Of a stretch of DNA of 58,269 bases, positions 44,380 to 52,450 are shown piece after piece. This DNA is from Acidimicrobiia bacterium. GTDB taxonomy: Bacteria; Actinomycetota; Acidimicrobiia; Acidimicrobiales; CAIXPF01. Numbering within the stretch: position 1 is the stretch's first letter; every line of letters begins with the position of its first letter. The notes under the pieces were generated by a model that was not told the origin of the DNA, did not search any database, and worked only from the letters and a program-made list of their open reading frames with translations. The stretch lies in assembly GCA_947476745.1 (NCBI GenBank), contig CANJRG010000012.1, positions 84,256 to 142,524 on the forward strand, read 5' to 3'. The position numbers and the translations under genes are program-made.

Positions 44380-44640
44380 CCGGACCAGTCGAACGCTCGC
44401 CCCGGTAGGCCCCGCTCCGCGTGACGCCTTCGAAGCGGGTTCGCTACGACCCGACCGAACCCGACCTGACTCGGCCCGACACCCGCAGCCGGCCCGGCGG
44501 TGGCCCTGGAGACGCTCCACGGCCGGGGCCACCGTCGTCCGGGGCCACCGCCGGGTCGTGACGCGGCCGACGAGGCCGGCCACAACGGAGCGCGGTGCCC
44601 GGCGTGGTCCCGATCACACGGCCGGTGGTCGGTGGTCGGC

Positions 44641-45444
44641 TCAGACGCCGAGAACGTCGGCGTCGAGCTCGAGGCCTCGACGCTGGTGGTAACGCAGGGC
44701 GCGTACCAGGGGCCCTGCGCACCCTTCGCCCTCGGCACGACCGACTGCGCCGTCAAAGGTCAGCGTCTGCAGGACCGGCATGTCCTTCGTCCCGCCGGCG
44801 GAGGTCCCCACCGACAGCACCACCAGCTCGGGCCGGTCAGCCGTCGGACCGGTTCTCGCCCGTCCGAGCACCACGAGGTCCACCGAGCCGTTGCCGTCCA
44901 GGTCGGCCGGGCATACGGCGAGCTCCGCCCAGCGGCCATTCTCATCGACGGCGGCGTAGCGGCCTTCCAATGTCGCCGAGGACGCCGTGCCCACCGCAGC
45001 GCCGGGAACCGGGGACACCACCCCGACGTACACCGTCAGCGTGCGGGTCCCGGTGGCGTCGGCCCGAAGCACCCAACCGAGGAGCTGGTCACCGGAGCCC
45101 GGCTCGAGCGGACGGCACAGTCGGTCGCTCGAGGCCAGCTGTCCGACGCCGTTGCAGCGCGTCGAGGCCGGGTCGATCAGCGGGGTCAGCTGGCAGTCGA
45201 GCACCCTCGCCCCGCCGACCGCCGGTGAGGCCGGCAGACAGAAGTCGTCCGGCCGCGCCGCCAGGCCGGCGGCGCTGACCGGGGCCAACTGCACGAGGGA
45301 ACCACCGTCACGGCTGACCGAGACCCGCCAGGCCGAATCACCGTCGCCGCCGCCGAAGAGCGCCATGGCGAGCAGCGCGCCGAGCAGCAGCACGGCCGCC
45401 GCGGCGACACCAGCGGCCACCACCGCCGGCCGGGAACGGGTCAA
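44641..45444 (-). CDS. Single-pass membrane protein with EF-hand-like segment
   Basis: A protein of about 267 residues with one N-terminal membrane helix (VVAAGVAAAAVLLLGALLAMALFGG) and a larger outer domain containing four or five cysteines. CPADLDGNGSVDLVVL matches an EF-hand/dockerin or FG-GAP calcium-binding loop. No enzyme motif was found. The start is uncertain: a TTG overlaps the stop of the upstream SnoaL-type gene as TTGA; a GTG at 45489 would extend it by 15 residues. A 260-bp gap with no clear gene lies between its end and the LPATG gene. Confidence 0.7.
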   Translation of the reverse strand: MTRSRPAVVAAGVAAAAVLLLGALLAMALFGGGDGDSAWRVSVSRDGGSLVQLAPVSAAGLAARPDDFCLPASPAVGGARVLDCQLTPLIDPASTRCNGVGQLASSDRLCRPLEPGSGDQLLGWVLRADATGTRTLTVYVGVVSPVPGAAVGTASSATLEGRYAAVDENGRWAELAVCPADLDGNGSVDLVVLGRARTGPTADRPELVVLSVGTSAGGTKDMPVLQTLTFDGAVGRAEGEGCAGPLVRALRYHQRRGLELDADVLGV

Positions 45445-45830
45445 CGGCCCGCCAGCACGCTGCTGGCGTGATGGGCGAGAAGCTTCCACCCGCCGTCCGC
45501 ACGAACGAACAGGTTGAGGGCCGACACCGTGTGGCCCATCGCAGGACCCAGCAGGTTCTCGTCCACGACGACCCACGCTGTGTCGCCGTTGCGGGTCACA
45601 TGGGGATCGGTGAGGATCAGCTGCTGACGGGACGGGCCCGAGAAGATGGCGAAGTACGACGCGGACACCTTGGCCCAGCCGTACAGCGCGACCCAACCCG
45701 GATGGGTGCAGACCACCCGGTCGCTGTGCTCCCAACAGTCGGACATGGCGTCGAGGTCGGCAGCCTCGAACGCGTCGTAGAAGGCACGGTTGACGGCCAG
45801 GACGGCTTCGAGCTCGGGATCATCGTCGAT
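45441..45830 (-). CDS. SnoaL-like (NTF2-fold) protein, possible AUC start
   Basis: A protein of about 129 residues with the NTF2-like cone fold seen in SnoaL/DUF4440 proteins: AVNRAFYDAFEAADLDAMSD, then VVCTHPGWVALYGW and VVDENLLGPAMGH, ending LLAHHASSVLAGR. The conserved N-terminal helix lies upstream of the only ATG (45746). A stop codon lies at 45842 and no ATG, GTG or TTG occurs between it and the helix. The codon ATC at 45830 is 6 nt after a TAACCT box, the same spacing as other leaderless starts here, so it is proposed as the start. Otherwise the start is ATG 45746 (101 residues). Confidence 0.65.
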   Translation of the reverse strand: MDDDPELEAVLAVNRAFYDAFEAADLDAMSDCWEHSDRVVCTHPGWVALYGWAKVSASYFAIFSGPSRQQLILTDPHVTRNGDTAWVVVDENLLGPAMGHTVSALNLFVRADGGWKLLAHHASSVLAGR

Positions 45831-45836
45831 ATGCGT

Positions 45837-45842
45837 AGGTTA
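45837..45842 (-). promoter_or_regulatory. -10 box before the SnoaL-like gene
   Basis: TAACCT on the minus strand ends 6 nt before the ATC at 45830. Confidence 0.4.
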
Positions 45843-45961
45843 CCGGCGCGATCCCACAACGGCGAGGACCCGCCCGGACCGGCGGAACGCGCCAACCGGC
45901 GACCACCGCCGGAGCGGACCGGACCCGCGTCGTTGGCCCCGCCACGACAACGGCAGCCAAG

Positions 45962-46837
45962 ATGGAGCCGATGCACCCTGCCGCGCACCGATGGGTCGAC
46001 TCCACCGACGGGGTGGCCGTCGCCCTGCACGACCTCGGCGGTGACGGTCCCCCGCTGCTGTTGGCCCATGCCACCGGCTTCGCCGGACGGATCTGGGAAC
46101 CGGTGCAGGCCCACCTCACCGGCTGGCGCTGCCTGGCCTTCGACGCTCGGGGCCACGGTGCCACCCGAACCCCCGAGACCGCCGACCTGTCCTGGCTCCG
46201 CGTCGCCGACGACGTCCTCGCCGCCGTGGACGGCTTCGGTCTGCAGGGGTGCGTGGCCGCCGGCCACTCGATGGGTGCAGCGGCCCTGCTGCTGGCCGAA
46301 CTGGCCCGCCCCGGTACCTTCAGAGCTCTGTACTGCTACGAGCCGGTCACCTCCCCCATCGACACCGACGAACCGCTGCGGGACCTCGCGCTGGCCGAGA
46401 TGACCCTTCGACGCCGTGACCGTTTCCCGTCGCGGGACGCGGCGCGTGCCAACTTCGCCGTCAAGCCGCCCTTCGACGCCTGCACGCCGGCCGGACTCGA
46501 TGCCTATCTCGACCATTGCTGGGTACCGACGGGCAACCCGGCGGACGCGACCGAGCTGACGCTGGCCTGCAGCCGTGAGAACGAGGCGACGTTCTACCGG
46601 CTCGGTAGGGCTCACGGGCTCTACGAACGGCTCGGTGGCGTGAGCTGCCCGGTGGTGGTCGCGGCCGGAATCGTCGAGCCGGGGGCGCCGTCGTCCTTCG
46701 CCACCCGGGTGGCGGAACGGCTGCCACAGGCCCGGCTGCTCCGCTACGACGACCTCGGCCACTTCGGCCCGCAACAGGACCCGGCGCGCATCGCCGCCGA
46801 CCTCGATGCCGCATTGCGACCCTGGACAGGCCGTTGA
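45962..46837 (+). CDS. Alpha/beta hydrolase
   Basis: A 291-residue alpha/beta-fold hydrolase. LLLAHATGFAGRIWEPV holds the oxyanion loop, FDARGHGATRTPE is the usual strand 4 segment, AAGHSMGAAALLL is the nucleophile elbow, and YDDLGHFGPQQDP carries the catalytic His. An acid residue is less clear, near AAGIVEPGAPS. There is no signal peptide. The stop overlaps the PAP2 start as TGATG, so the two are probably translated together. The substrate is unknown. Confidence 0.88.
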   Translation: MEPMHPAAHRWVDSTDGVAVALHDLGGDGPPLLLAHATGFAGRIWEPVQAHLTGWRCLAFDARGHGATRTPETADLSWLRVADDVLAAVDGFGLQGCVAAGHSMGAAALLLAELARPGTFRALYCYEPVTSPIDTDEPLRDLALAEMTLRRRDRFPSRDAARANFAVKPPFDACTPAGLDAYLDHCWVPTGNPADATELTLACSRENEATFYRLGRAHGLYERLGGVSCPVVVAAGIVEPGAPSSFATRVAERLPQARLLRYDDLGHFGPQQDPARIAADLDAALRPWTGR

Positions 46838-47388
46838 TGGACCTCACCGCGATCACCCGTTCGGCGATCAACCGCTTCGACCGGTGGGCCGACGCGCCGC
46901 TTGACCACCTGCGCGGCAACGCCGTCGCCGACCGGGTGTTCTACACCGCGAGTGAGGCCGCGAACTTCTCGCTGCTGTGGCATGCCCTGGCCTGGTTGCC
47001 GGTGGCCGTCGCGCCGAGCCCACGCCGGGTGGTCCGGGCCGCAAGCACCAGCGCGGCGCTGGCGGCGGAATCGGCCCTGGTGAACGGCCCGGTCAAGACC
47101 GTCTTCCGGCGGGAACGGCCGGTGCTCGACACCGGGACCCGGCGCCCGCACCACCTGCGCACCCCGCGCACCACCAGCTTTCCCAGCGGTCATGCCACCG
47201 CGACGATGGTGGCCGTGCTGATGCTGGGCCGAGGACGCGGACCGGTGGTCCGGCTGGGTCTGTCCGCGCTCGGCGCCGTCGTGGCCTCGAGCCGGGTCTA
47301 CGTCCGGATCCACCACCCCTCCGACGTGCTCGGCGGCTTGGTGATCGGGTACGGGCTCGGCCGCCTGTTGCGACGACTGCTGCCCTGA
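46837..47388 (+). CDS. PAP2-family phosphatase
   Basis: A 183-residue membrane phosphatase of the PAP2 superfamily. The three signature motifs are all present: KTVFRRERP, TSFPSGHATATM and SSRVYVRIHHPSDVLGG. Hydrophobic stretches around residues 45-65 and 120-180 are likely membrane segments. Such enzymes dephosphorylate lipid phosphates such as phosphatidic acid or undecaprenyl pyrophosphate. The coupled hydrolase upstream could act on the same lipid, but that is a guess. Confidence 0.9.
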   Translation: MDLTAITRSAINRFDRWADAPLDHLRGNAVADRVFYTASEAANFSLLWHALAWLPVAVAPSPRRVVRAASTSAALAAESALVNGPVKTVFRRERPVLDTGTRRPHHLRTPRTTSFPSGHATATMVAVLMLGRGRGPVVRLGLSALGAVVASSRVYVRIHHPSDVLGGLVIGYGLGRLLRRLLP

Positions 47389-47457
47389 CCGGTGAAGTCG
47401 GACGGCCACCGCACCCGGTGGCCGGCTACGAGTCGGGCTCAGGCGCCCGACCCGGGC

Positions 47458-47628
47458 TCAGGCCGGGACGTCGCTGAGGTCGACCGAGGCGAGCAGGGTG
47501 CGCACATCCAATAGCAGGTCGGCAACCTCGTTGGTGGTCACCAGATCGCGCTTGACCAACTTCACGAGTTCCTTGTCGATGAGCGCCAGCGCCTCGCTGA
47601 TCGACTCCCGCTCGATGGTGCTGGTCAT
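47458..47628 (-). CDS. Small helical protein, 56 aa
   Basis: A 56-residue, largely helical protein: MTSTIERESISEALALID, then KELVKLVKRDLVTTNEVADL and LLDVRTLLASVDLSDVPA. It has no cysteines or membrane helix. GAGGTGGAG lies directly before the ATG. The amphipathic pattern and clean RBS support a real gene, but no family or function is recognised. It stands alone on the minus strand between PAP2 and the Mug-type gene. Confidence 0.7.
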   Translation of the reverse strand: MTSTIERESISEALALIDKELVKLVKRDLVTTNEVADLLLDVRTLLASVDLSDVPA

Positions 47629-47823
47629 CTCCACCTCACCTGCTCAAGGCTGTAGTGCCCGCAGCGTAGCCCGCCGCAGGTCCCTCGAACCCTCATCGGG
47701 AGGCCCCGCAAGCCGATCGATCGCCCCGCCGCGAGCCGCCGACGACGACCCCGATGCCGGCGCGGCACCCTGCGGTGCAGGTCACGGCTTCGGGCAACGG
47801 AACCGACCCGACACGATGGCACG

Positions 47824-48834
47824 ATGACCGGCGTGGAGAAATTTCGCCGGGAACGCGACCGATCCGCTGCCGGAGCCCCGGCCGAGCACCGGGTCGATCT
47901 CACCGGTTGCCCGGCGCAGGAGCTGCCGATGGCGCTCGCCCGGCTGCACCTGACCCTTCCCGTCGATGCCCTGGTCCGGCTGCGCCTGGCATCGCCCGGA
48001 CCGGCCGCGTCCACTGGACCGTCCGAGCCGGCCGCGTCCACTGGACCGGCCGGGCACGCCGCCGGTGCCGGGCCCGACCCGATCGACCTCCTCGTCGGGG
48101 CCGGGTTCTTGCATGCCGACGGGGACAGGGACGACGGGGACAGGGACGAGCGGGCGACGCGCCGGGCCGGCGGTGAGCGGTCGGACCCGGGGGCGGACCC
48201 GGGGGCGGACCCGGGGGCGGACCCGGGGGCGGACCTGTCGAACTCGGTGATGGTCGGGCAGCCGGTCGAGCTGACGGTCCGGCGCGCCTGGTCCCTGGCC
48301 GACCGGGTCGGGCCGGGCATGCGTCTGCTGGTCTGCGGGCTCAACCCGTCGCCCTATGCCGCCGACCACGGCATTGCGTTCGGCCGGCCGGGGAACCGGT
48401 TCTGGCCGGCTCTGCTCGCCGCGGGCCTCGCCGGGGTCGATCGCGACCCCGACGCCGCACTGGCCGGGCACGGCATCGGCTTCACCGACCTCGTCAAGCG
48501 CACCACCCGTACCGCCGCCGAGCTCGGCGCCGCCGAGTATCGGGCAGGCGCCGAACGGCTCGAACGGCTCGTCGAATGGCTCGAACCCGGCGTGGTCTGT
48601 TTCCTGGGCCTCAGCGGCTACCGGGCGGCGATCAACCGTCGGGCCGTGGCCGGCGTACTGCCCGACGGGTTCGCTGGTCGGCCCGCCGTCCTGATCGGCA
48701 ACCCCAGCGGCCTCAACGCCCACCTCACCCCGGCACGACTCGCCGCCGAGCTGGCGGCCGCCGCGGCGCTCACCGGCACCGTCCCGCCCCGATCCACGCC
48801 CGTCCACCGCTCGGCAGCCCCAGCCAGCGCCTAA
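47824..48834 (+). CDS. mug: Mug/TDG-type uracil/mismatch DNA glycosylase with repeat linker
   Basis: A 336-residue protein. The C-terminal family-2 uracil-DNA glycosylase domain (about residues 165-320) has LLVCGLNPSPYAADHGIAFG, RPGNRFWPALL, GIGFTDLVKRTTRTA and NPSGLNAHLT. The Asn of GLNPS is the activating residue in Mug. The N-terminal third is a short TusA-like or unassigned segment followed by a low-complexity linker rich in Pro, Asp, Gly and Ala. E. coli Mug is about 168 residues, so this form is twice that size. It removes uracil or thymine from G mispairs. The stop overlaps the -10 box of the next gene. Confidence 0.88.
   Translation: MTGVEKFRRERDRSAAGAPAEHRVDLTGCPAQELPMALARLHLTLPVDALVRLRLASPGPAASTGPSEPAASTGPAGHAAGAGPDPIDLLVGAGFLHADGDRDDGDRDERATRRAGGERSDPGADPGADPGADPGADLSNSVMVGQPVELTVRRAWSLADRVGPGMRLLVCGLNPSPYAADHGIAFGRPGNRFWPALLAAGLAGVDRDPDAALAGHGIGFTDLVKRTTRTAAELGAAEYRAGAERLERLVEWLEPGVVCFLGLSGYRAAINRRAVAGVLPDGFAGRPAVLIGNPSGLNAHLTPARLAAELAAAAALTGTVPPRSTPVHRSAAPASA
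48001..48048 (+). repeat. 21-bp direct repeat in the Mug linker
   Basis: CCGGCCGCGTCCACTGGACC plus G occurs at 48001-48021 and again at 48028-48048, in frame. Confidence 0.75.
48121..48230 (+). repeat. 15-bp and 12-bp tandem repeats in the Mug linker
   Basis: Two 15-bp copies of GGGGACAGGGACGA(C/G) at 48121-48150 and four 12-bp copies of GGACCCGGGGGC at 48183-48230. The latter encode four DPGA units; all are in frame. Confidence 0.85.
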
Positions 48835-48837
48835 CGT
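48832..48837 (+). promoter_or_regulatory. -10 box for leaderless HerA-like transcript
   Basis: TAACGT ends 6 nt before the ATG at 48844. Its TAA is also the stop codon of the Mug-type gene. Confidence 0.45.
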
Positions 48838-48843
48838 CCGACC

Positions 48844-51333
48844 ATGGCCCCCGCATCGTCCGACCGCTTCTTCCTGGGCGCCGAGCTCGATCCCCAGACA
48901 CGCGAACGCACCGACCGCAGCCTCACCTACGACCCCGACGACCTCGTCACCCACGGCGTGATCGTGGGCATGACCGGCTCGGGCAAGACCGGGCTCGGGG
49001 TCGTCCTGCTCGAGGAGGCGCTGCTGGCCGGGATCCCGTGCCTGGTGATCGACCCCAAGGGCGACCTCGGCAACCTCGCCCTGACCTTCCCCGAGCTGCA
49101 GCCCGCCCAGTTCGAGCCGTGGGTCGACGCCCAGCAGGCCGCCAAGGACGGCCGCAGCGTCGCCGATGCCGCCGCGTCCGCGGCCGCGGACTGGGGTGCC
49201 GGCCTGGCCTCGTGGGGTATCGACGGAACCCGGATCCGGGCGCTGCACGACGCGGCCCCGGTCACCCTCTACACACCCGGCTCGACCGCCGGGGTCGGGC
49301 TCGACCTGGTCGGGTCGCTCCAGGCCCCACCGGAGGGAACCGACCCCGAGGCGATCAACGACGAGATCGAGAGCTACGTGTCCGGGCTACTGGCGCTTGC
49401 CGGGATCGAGGCCGATCCGCTCACCAGCCCCGAGCACATCCTGCTGACCAACCTCATCGCCGACGCCTGGGTCAAGGGACGAAGCCTCGACCTGGTGAGC
49501 CTGCTCGGGCTGGTCCAGGACCCGCCCCTGCGCAAGCTCGGGGTGCTGGACCTCGACACGTTCTTCCCGCCGAAGGACCGGATGGGTCTGCTCATCCGGC
49601 TCAACGGCCTGCTGGCGTCGCCCAGCTTCCAGGCCTGGTCCCATGGAGTTCCCCTCGACCTCGACGCCATGCTGCACATGCCGGACGGCCGGCCCCGGGC
49701 CGCAGTGGTCGCGCTGTCCCATCTCGACGACAGCGAGCGTCAGTTCGTCGTGACCCTGCTGTTGAGCCGTCTGGTGACCTGGATGCGCCGCCAGTCCGGG
49801 ACCACTGCGCTGCGCACCCTCGTCTACATGGACGAGGTCTTCGGCTTCGTCCCGCCGAACGGCATGCCCCCGGCCAAGAAGCCGATCCTGACCATCCTCA
49901 AGCAGGCCCGGGCCTTCGGGGTGGGCATGGTGCTGTCGACCCAGAACCCCGTGGATCTCGACTACAAGGCGCTCTCCAACGCCGGGACCTGGATGATCGG
50001 CCGGCTACAGACCGAGCGCGACAAGGCCCGATTGATGGAGGGCCTCACCGCTGCGGCAGGCACCGTCGACGTCGCGACGCTCGATGGGACCATCTCGGCG
50101 CTCGGCAAGCGGCAGTTCGTCCTGCAGCGGGCCGGTGCCTCCGGAACCACGCTGTTCACCAGCCGCTGGGCCATGTCCTACCTCCGCGGGCCCCTCGACC
50201 GCGACCAGATAGCCCGGCTCAGCGCGCAGGACCGCGCCGCGGCCGCAGCTGCCGTCGGGGGCCCGGTCGCTATCGCGGCCACCACGCCCACGGCCACGAC
50301 CGCCGGTGAGGCCGTCGGCGTGGAAACCGCGGTGCCCACCGCCGACGTCGGCAGCGCCGCGTCCTCGACCGCGCCAACTCCGGCCCCGACCGCTGCCGAC
50401 GAGGTTGCCATCGCTCCCCCGGTGACCGACGAGCTGCCGGTGTGCTACCCCGACCCTGCAGCACCGTGGATCGCTGCGGTCGGCGGATCGCCGGGTTCCG
50501 CCCGCCACGCCCCGGCGCTCGTGGCGTCCGTCGAGCTGCGCTTCGATGACACCCGCAGCGGGCTCGACGAACGTGAACGGTGGGAGGCCGTGCTGTTCCC
50601 CCTCGACGACAGGCTCGACTGGTCCGCCGCCATCGAGGTCGACCACGACCCCCGCGACTTCCGCCCCACCGCACCGGAGGGCATCCGCTACGCCCTGCCG
50701 GCGATCGCGCTGGACCGGGCGACGTTCGCCCGCCAGGCCCGCAAGCGGCTCGTGGACCACCTCCGGATGCACGAGGAGCTCGCCCTGCTGCGCAACAACG
50801 AGCTCGGCGTCCTGCAGCGGCCACAGGAGAGCGAGGCCGACTTCCGGGCCCGTGTCGACGCCGCCGCCGACGACCGCAGCGACGAGGCCGCCGCGGTGCT
50901 GCGGGCCAAGCTCGCCGAACGGGCCACCGACCTGCAGCAGGCCATCGCCGACGCCCAGCAGCGGGTCGACAGCCTGGCCGAGGAGGAACGCCGGCGGCGC
51001 ACCGGCGGGCTGGTGAAAGCCGCCGGCGGGTTGATCGGCGCGCTCCTCGGCGGACGACGGTCGTCCCGTTCGCTGGCCCGCAGCATCGGCAACGCCGCCG
51101 GTGACCTGGTCGGCGGGTCCGGCAGCGCGACCCTCGACAATGCTCAGCAGCGCGTCGGCAAGGGTCAGCGCGAGCTCGGCGAGCTCGAGGCCGAACTCGC
51201 CGGGCAACTCCTGGAACTGGACCGCAAGTGGGACGAGGTGGCCGGCCGGACCGACAGCTTGAAGCTGCGGCTGACCGCCACCGACATCACCGTCGGCCAG
51301 TTGACCCTGTGCTGGATCCCGGTGGCTCCCTGA
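48844..51333 (+). CDS. HerA/DUF853-type P-loop ATPase
   Basis: An 829-residue protein of the HerA/FtsK-like class. Walker A is VIVGMTGSGKTGLGV near residue 44, LVIDPKGDLGNLAL is a characteristic strand, and Walker B is LVYMDEVFGFVPPNG. STQNPVDLDYKALSNAG is the sensor-like segment and GRLQTERDKARL follows. After about residue 460 comes an Ala/Thr-rich linker, then a unique domain of about 250 residues with a coiled coil (AERATDLQQAIADAQQRVDS) and a Gly-rich hydrophobic patch (GGLIGALLGG). Its role is unknown; HerA relatives pump or process DNA. Its 3' end overlaps the convergent permease gene by 47 nt. Confidence 0.87.
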   Translation: MAPASSDRFFLGAELDPQTRERTDRSLTYDPDDLVTHGVIVGMTGSGKTGLGVVLLEEALLAGIPCLVIDPKGDLGNLALTFPELQPAQFEPWVDAQQAAKDGRSVADAAASAAADWGAGLASWGIDGTRIRALHDAAPVTLYTPGSTAGVGLDLVGSLQAPPEGTDPEAINDEIESYVSGLLALAGIEADPLTSPEHILLTNLIADAWVKGRSLDLVSLLGLVQDPPLRKLGVLDLDTFFPPKDRMGLLIRLNGLLASPSFQAWSHGVPLDLDAMLHMPDGRPRAAVVALSHLDDSERQFVVTLLLSRLVTWMRRQSGTTALRTLVYMDEVFGFVPPNGMPPAKKPILTILKQARAFGVGMVLSTQNPVDLDYKALSNAGTWMIGRLQTERDKARLMEGLTAAAGTVDVATLDGTISALGKRQFVLQRAGASGTTLFTSRWAMSYLRGPLDRDQIARLSAQDRAAAAAAVGGPVAIAATTPTATTAGEAVGVETAVPTADVGSAASSTAPTPAPTAADEVAIAPPVTDELPVCYPDPAAPWIAAVGGSPGSARHAPALVASVELRFDDTRSGLDERERWEAVLFPLDDRLDWSAAIEVDHDPRDFRPTAPEGIRYALPAIALDRATFARQARKRLVDHLRMHEELALLRNNELGVLQRPQESEADFRARVDAAADDRSDEAAAVLRAKLAERATDLQQAIADAQQRVDSLAEEERRRRTGGLVKAAGGLIGALLGGRRSSRSLARSIGNAAGDLVGGSGSATLDNAQQRVGKGQRELGELEAELAGQLLELDRKWDEVAGRTDSLKLRLTATDITVGQLTLCWIPVAP

Positions 51334-52450
51334 CCGTCGCGTCCTGACCCCACAGCAACTCCCGTACCCAGGGAACGACCAGACCGGCGAGACCGTCGGC
51401 CCGGCCGAGCAACAGCCACGACGCGGACAACGACACCGCGACCAACCCGCCGGCGGTACCGAGCAGGCGCTCGGCCGCGACCACGGCCACCGCACCCAAC
51501 ATCGGGCCGCCGACCATCCCGGAGCCGCCCAGCAACGCCGCCAGCACCGGCACCAGGACCCAGCGGAGCGGATCGAACGCCTCACCCACCGCCACCACGC
51601 CGCTGCTGAGGTGCACCAGTCCCGCTGCGGCGCCGGTTGCTGCGGCCCCAGCGATCCACAACGCCAGGATCGGCTTCTCCGGCTTCAGCCCGAGGGCGAC
51701 CGCGGCCTCCTCATCGTCCCTCGCCGCGCGCACCGCCAGACCGGCCTCGCTGCGCAGGAACGCTGCCGCCACCAGCACCGTGGCCACCACGAGCAACGCA
51801 CCGAGCCAGATGGTCGCGCTCCGCCGCAGCAGCGGCCCCAGCGTGGCGGCGGCCCGCACCGTCCGGCCACGTTCGGCACTGCCGTCGATCGCCGTCACCA
51901 TCGCGGAGCCGGCGGCGGCGAGGACCAACCCGCCCACCGCCGCCCAGGGCGCCGGCAGCCGCCGCAACGCCCACGCCGCCGGGGCGGCCACCGCCGCGCT
52001 CACCAGTGCCGCCCCCATCACCGCGACCACCGGGGGAACGCCGGCGTAGCGCACCAGCAGCAGCCACGCGTAGGCCCCGGTGCCGGCATGGAACGCACCG
52101 GAGAGGGAGATCACCCCGGCCGCGCCCGCCAGCAGCGACCACCACTGGGCCAGCACCGCCACCACGGCCAGCTCGACCAGCAACTCGGCACCGTAGGAGC
52201 CGACCCACCACGGCAGCGACAGCACCACCAGCGCGGCCAGGACCGGCCCGACGAGCCGGCGGTCCTGCGGGACACGCCACCGACCGAGCCACCGACCCAC
52301 CCGACGACCGCGCCACCAACCCGCCGCCGTCGCGTCGCGATGCTGCGACGCGACGTCGGACGGCACGGACGAGTCCTCGGAGAGCAGCTCGAGCGGCACC
52401 AACGACGCGTCCTCGGCGCCATCGCCCGGCTTCGGGGCCGGCCCGCTCAT
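51287..52450 (-). CDS. Branched-chain amino-acid-type ABC permease (LivM-like)
   Basis: A 387-residue membrane protein with about nine helices. LSGAFHAGTGAYAWLLLV matches the LivM signature region, RAARDDEEAAVALGLKPEK is the cytoplasmic coupling loop that contacts the ATPase, and LRWVLVPVLAALLGGSGMVGGPMLG is family-typical. The hydrophilic N-terminus of about 75 residues is longer than usual. ATG overlaps the stop of the LivH-like gene as ATGA. No substrate-binding protein is encoded in this operon. Confidence 0.82.
   Translation of the reverse strand: MSGPAPKPGDGAEDASLVPLELLSEDSSVPSDVASQHRDATAAGWWRGRRVGRWLGRWRVPQDRRLVGPVLAALVVLSLPWWVGSYGAELLVELAVVAVLAQWWSLLAGAAGVISLSGAFHAGTGAYAWLLLVRYAGVPPVVAVMGAALVSAAVAAPAAWALRRLPAPWAAVGGLVLAAAGSAMVTAIDGSAERGRTVRAAATLGPLLRRSATIWLGALLVVATVLVAAAFLRSEAGLAVRAARDDEEAAVALGLKPEKPILALWIAGAAATGAAAGLVHLSSGVVAVGEAFDPLRWVLVPVLAALLGGSGMVGGPMLGAVAVVAAERLLGTAGGLVAVSLSASWLLLGRADGLAGLVVPWVRELLWGQDATVREPPGSSTGSTGRR

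Noticed and set aside
44380-44640. Possible gene in the gap between the LPATG gene and the EF-hand-like gene
   Set aside because: Open frames here are composition-driven, without conserved motifs or a ribosome-binding site. GC-rich short repeats are seen, but no clear element.
48181-48230. CRISPR-like array in the repeat-rich region
   Set aside because: The units are contiguous 12-bp copies with no spacers and encode DPGA in frame; they form a protein linker.
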